In this document: positions 7,641-8,024 of the stretch, in pieces
Numbering within the stretch: the first letter of the stretch is position 1
Layout of the letters: each line of letters opens with the position of its first letter
Source of the DNA: Deltaproteobacteria bacterium
GTDB lineage: Bacteria > Desulfobacterota > Binatia > Binatales > Binataceae
Length of the DNA: 8,024 nucleotides
Assembly: GCA_021780585.1 (NCBI GenBank)
Contig: JAJXYM010000248.1
Coordinates: 1-8,024 of the forward strand
Direction: 5' to 3'
The notes under the pieces: model-generated
What the model was told of the DNA's origin: nothing
Database searches by the model: none
Seen by the model: only the letters and a program-made list of their open reading frames with translations
Position numbers and translations under genes: made by a program

Positions 7641-8024
7641 GTGGCCGCTAGGGACCAATTGTGGGGAATGCCGCCGTGGCGGCGTGAGAACGCCGCCGCG
7701 CGTCAACTGAAATCCTCGGTGTGGCCGGAAGTCGCCGTGGTCGGCGGCGGGTTCACCGGCGCGTCCGCCGCCTATCATCTGGCGCGGCGCGGGCGGCGCA
7801 CGATTCTGCTCGAAGCCGGTTCGTTCGGCGACGGCGCCAGCGGCCGCACCGGCGGACTCGCGCTCGAAGGCACAGCGGCCGGCGTCGTCGAAGGCGCGAC
7901 CGATTGTCTGGCGACGCTCGCCACGATCGTCGGCGAGGAACGGATCGAATGCGGTCTGGCGCTGCACGGATGCTGGGAGATCGCGCATCGCGGCGACGGC
8001 GTCGTGCTGCCGTGGAATGACGAA
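7641..8024 (+). CDS. FAD-dependent oxidoreductase, DAO family (3' truncated)
   Basis: 128 residues are visible before the window ends. A short N-terminal arm (MAARDQLWGMPPWRRENAAA) precedes the Rossmann dinucleotide-binding motif VAVVGGGFTG (31-40, GxGxxG), a helix (AAYHLARRG), and the beta strand ending ILLE with E58, which typically binds the adenosine ribose of FAD. GASGRTGG (65-72) matches the GASGRNGG signature of DAO-type amine or amino-acid oxidases such as the PuuB/OrdL group, with Thr in place of the usual Asn. The family oxidises amines or amino acids with FAD; the substrate-binding part is outside the window. The start is GTG 7641, chosen for the GGAG eight bases upstream and because an N-terminal arm with an LW motif before the GxGxxG strand is common in the family. 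ATG 7668 and GTG 7719 are alternatives; the latter would give a protein beginning directly at the Rossmann strand. Confidence 0.88.
   Translation, partial: MAARDQLWGMPPWRRENAAARQLKSSVWPEVAVVGGGFTGASAAYHLARRGRRTILLEAGSFGDGASGRTGGLALEGTAAGVVEGATDCLATLATIVGEERIECGLALHGCWEIAHRGDGVVLPWNDE
7675..7700 (+). other. 11-bp hairpin with GAGA tetraloop near the oxidoreductase start
   Basis: Bases 7675-7685 pair with 7690-7700 as an 11-bp stem (ten Watson-Crick pairs and one G-U), closed by GAGA, a GNRA tetraloop. It begins 34 bases after the GTG 7641 start, inside the coding region. No T-run follows, so it is not a standard intrinsic terminator. It may influence translation or mRNA stability, or it may simply be a by-product of GC-rich codons for PWRRENAAAR. 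Confidence 0.45.

Noticed and set aside
7721..8020. GTG-initiated + strand frame near the right edge
   Set aside because: It is an Arg-rich shadow of the oxidoreductase. The frame starting at 7641 carries GGGFTG and GASGRTGG and remains open to the window end.

Overview
The window is a GC-rich, densely coding bacterial segment. Seven genes lie on the + strand, with gaps of 2 to 24 bases, and I see no gene on the - strand. Codon use is strongly G/C-ending throughout, which is why long spurious reading frames run opposite and alongside the real genes. Membrane topology and gene content suggest a Gram-negative lineage, perhaps a deltaproteobacterial-type or Binatota/Acidobacteria-like soil organism. 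That placement is a guess from style, because no marker gene is present.

Positions 1-7030 hold a MoxR-type AAA+ ATPase / von Willebrand A (VWA) cluster. In order it contains: the C-terminal part of a Gly/Ala/Lys-rich protein with a conserved tail (1-678); a MoxR ATPase (692-1705); a cytosolic DUF58 protein with a VWA-like domain (1708-2607); a BatA-type membrane protein with a degenerate VWA domain (2616-4433); and an 864-residue membrane protein with two intact VWA domains flanking a class I glutamine-amidotransferase-like domain (4436-7030). The gaps of 2, 8 and 2 bases indicate a translationally coupled operon. By analogy with studied MoxR/VWA pairs, the ATPase and DUF58 protein probably work in the cytosol. 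The two membrane proteins, by the positive-inside rule, would hold their VWA domains in the periplasm, giving a chaperone-like or envelope-stress module. The client is unknown.

Positions 7044-7616 encode a small zinc-ribbon Nudix hydrolase with a perfect Nudix box. Positions 7641-8024 (cut by the window end) encode the N-terminus of an FAD-dependent oxidoreductase of the DAO family. Both follow closely in the same direction and may be co-transcribed, but nothing ties them functionally to the MoxR cluster.

The main points for a second look are the uneven conservation of metal-site (MIDAS) residues across the four VWA domains, a CxxC pair that supplies the only cysteines of the 864-residue protein, and a strong GNRA-type hairpin just inside the oxidoreductase gene. 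No stretch over 300 bases lacks a gene. I found no RNA gene, mobile element, CRISPR array or convincing terminator.
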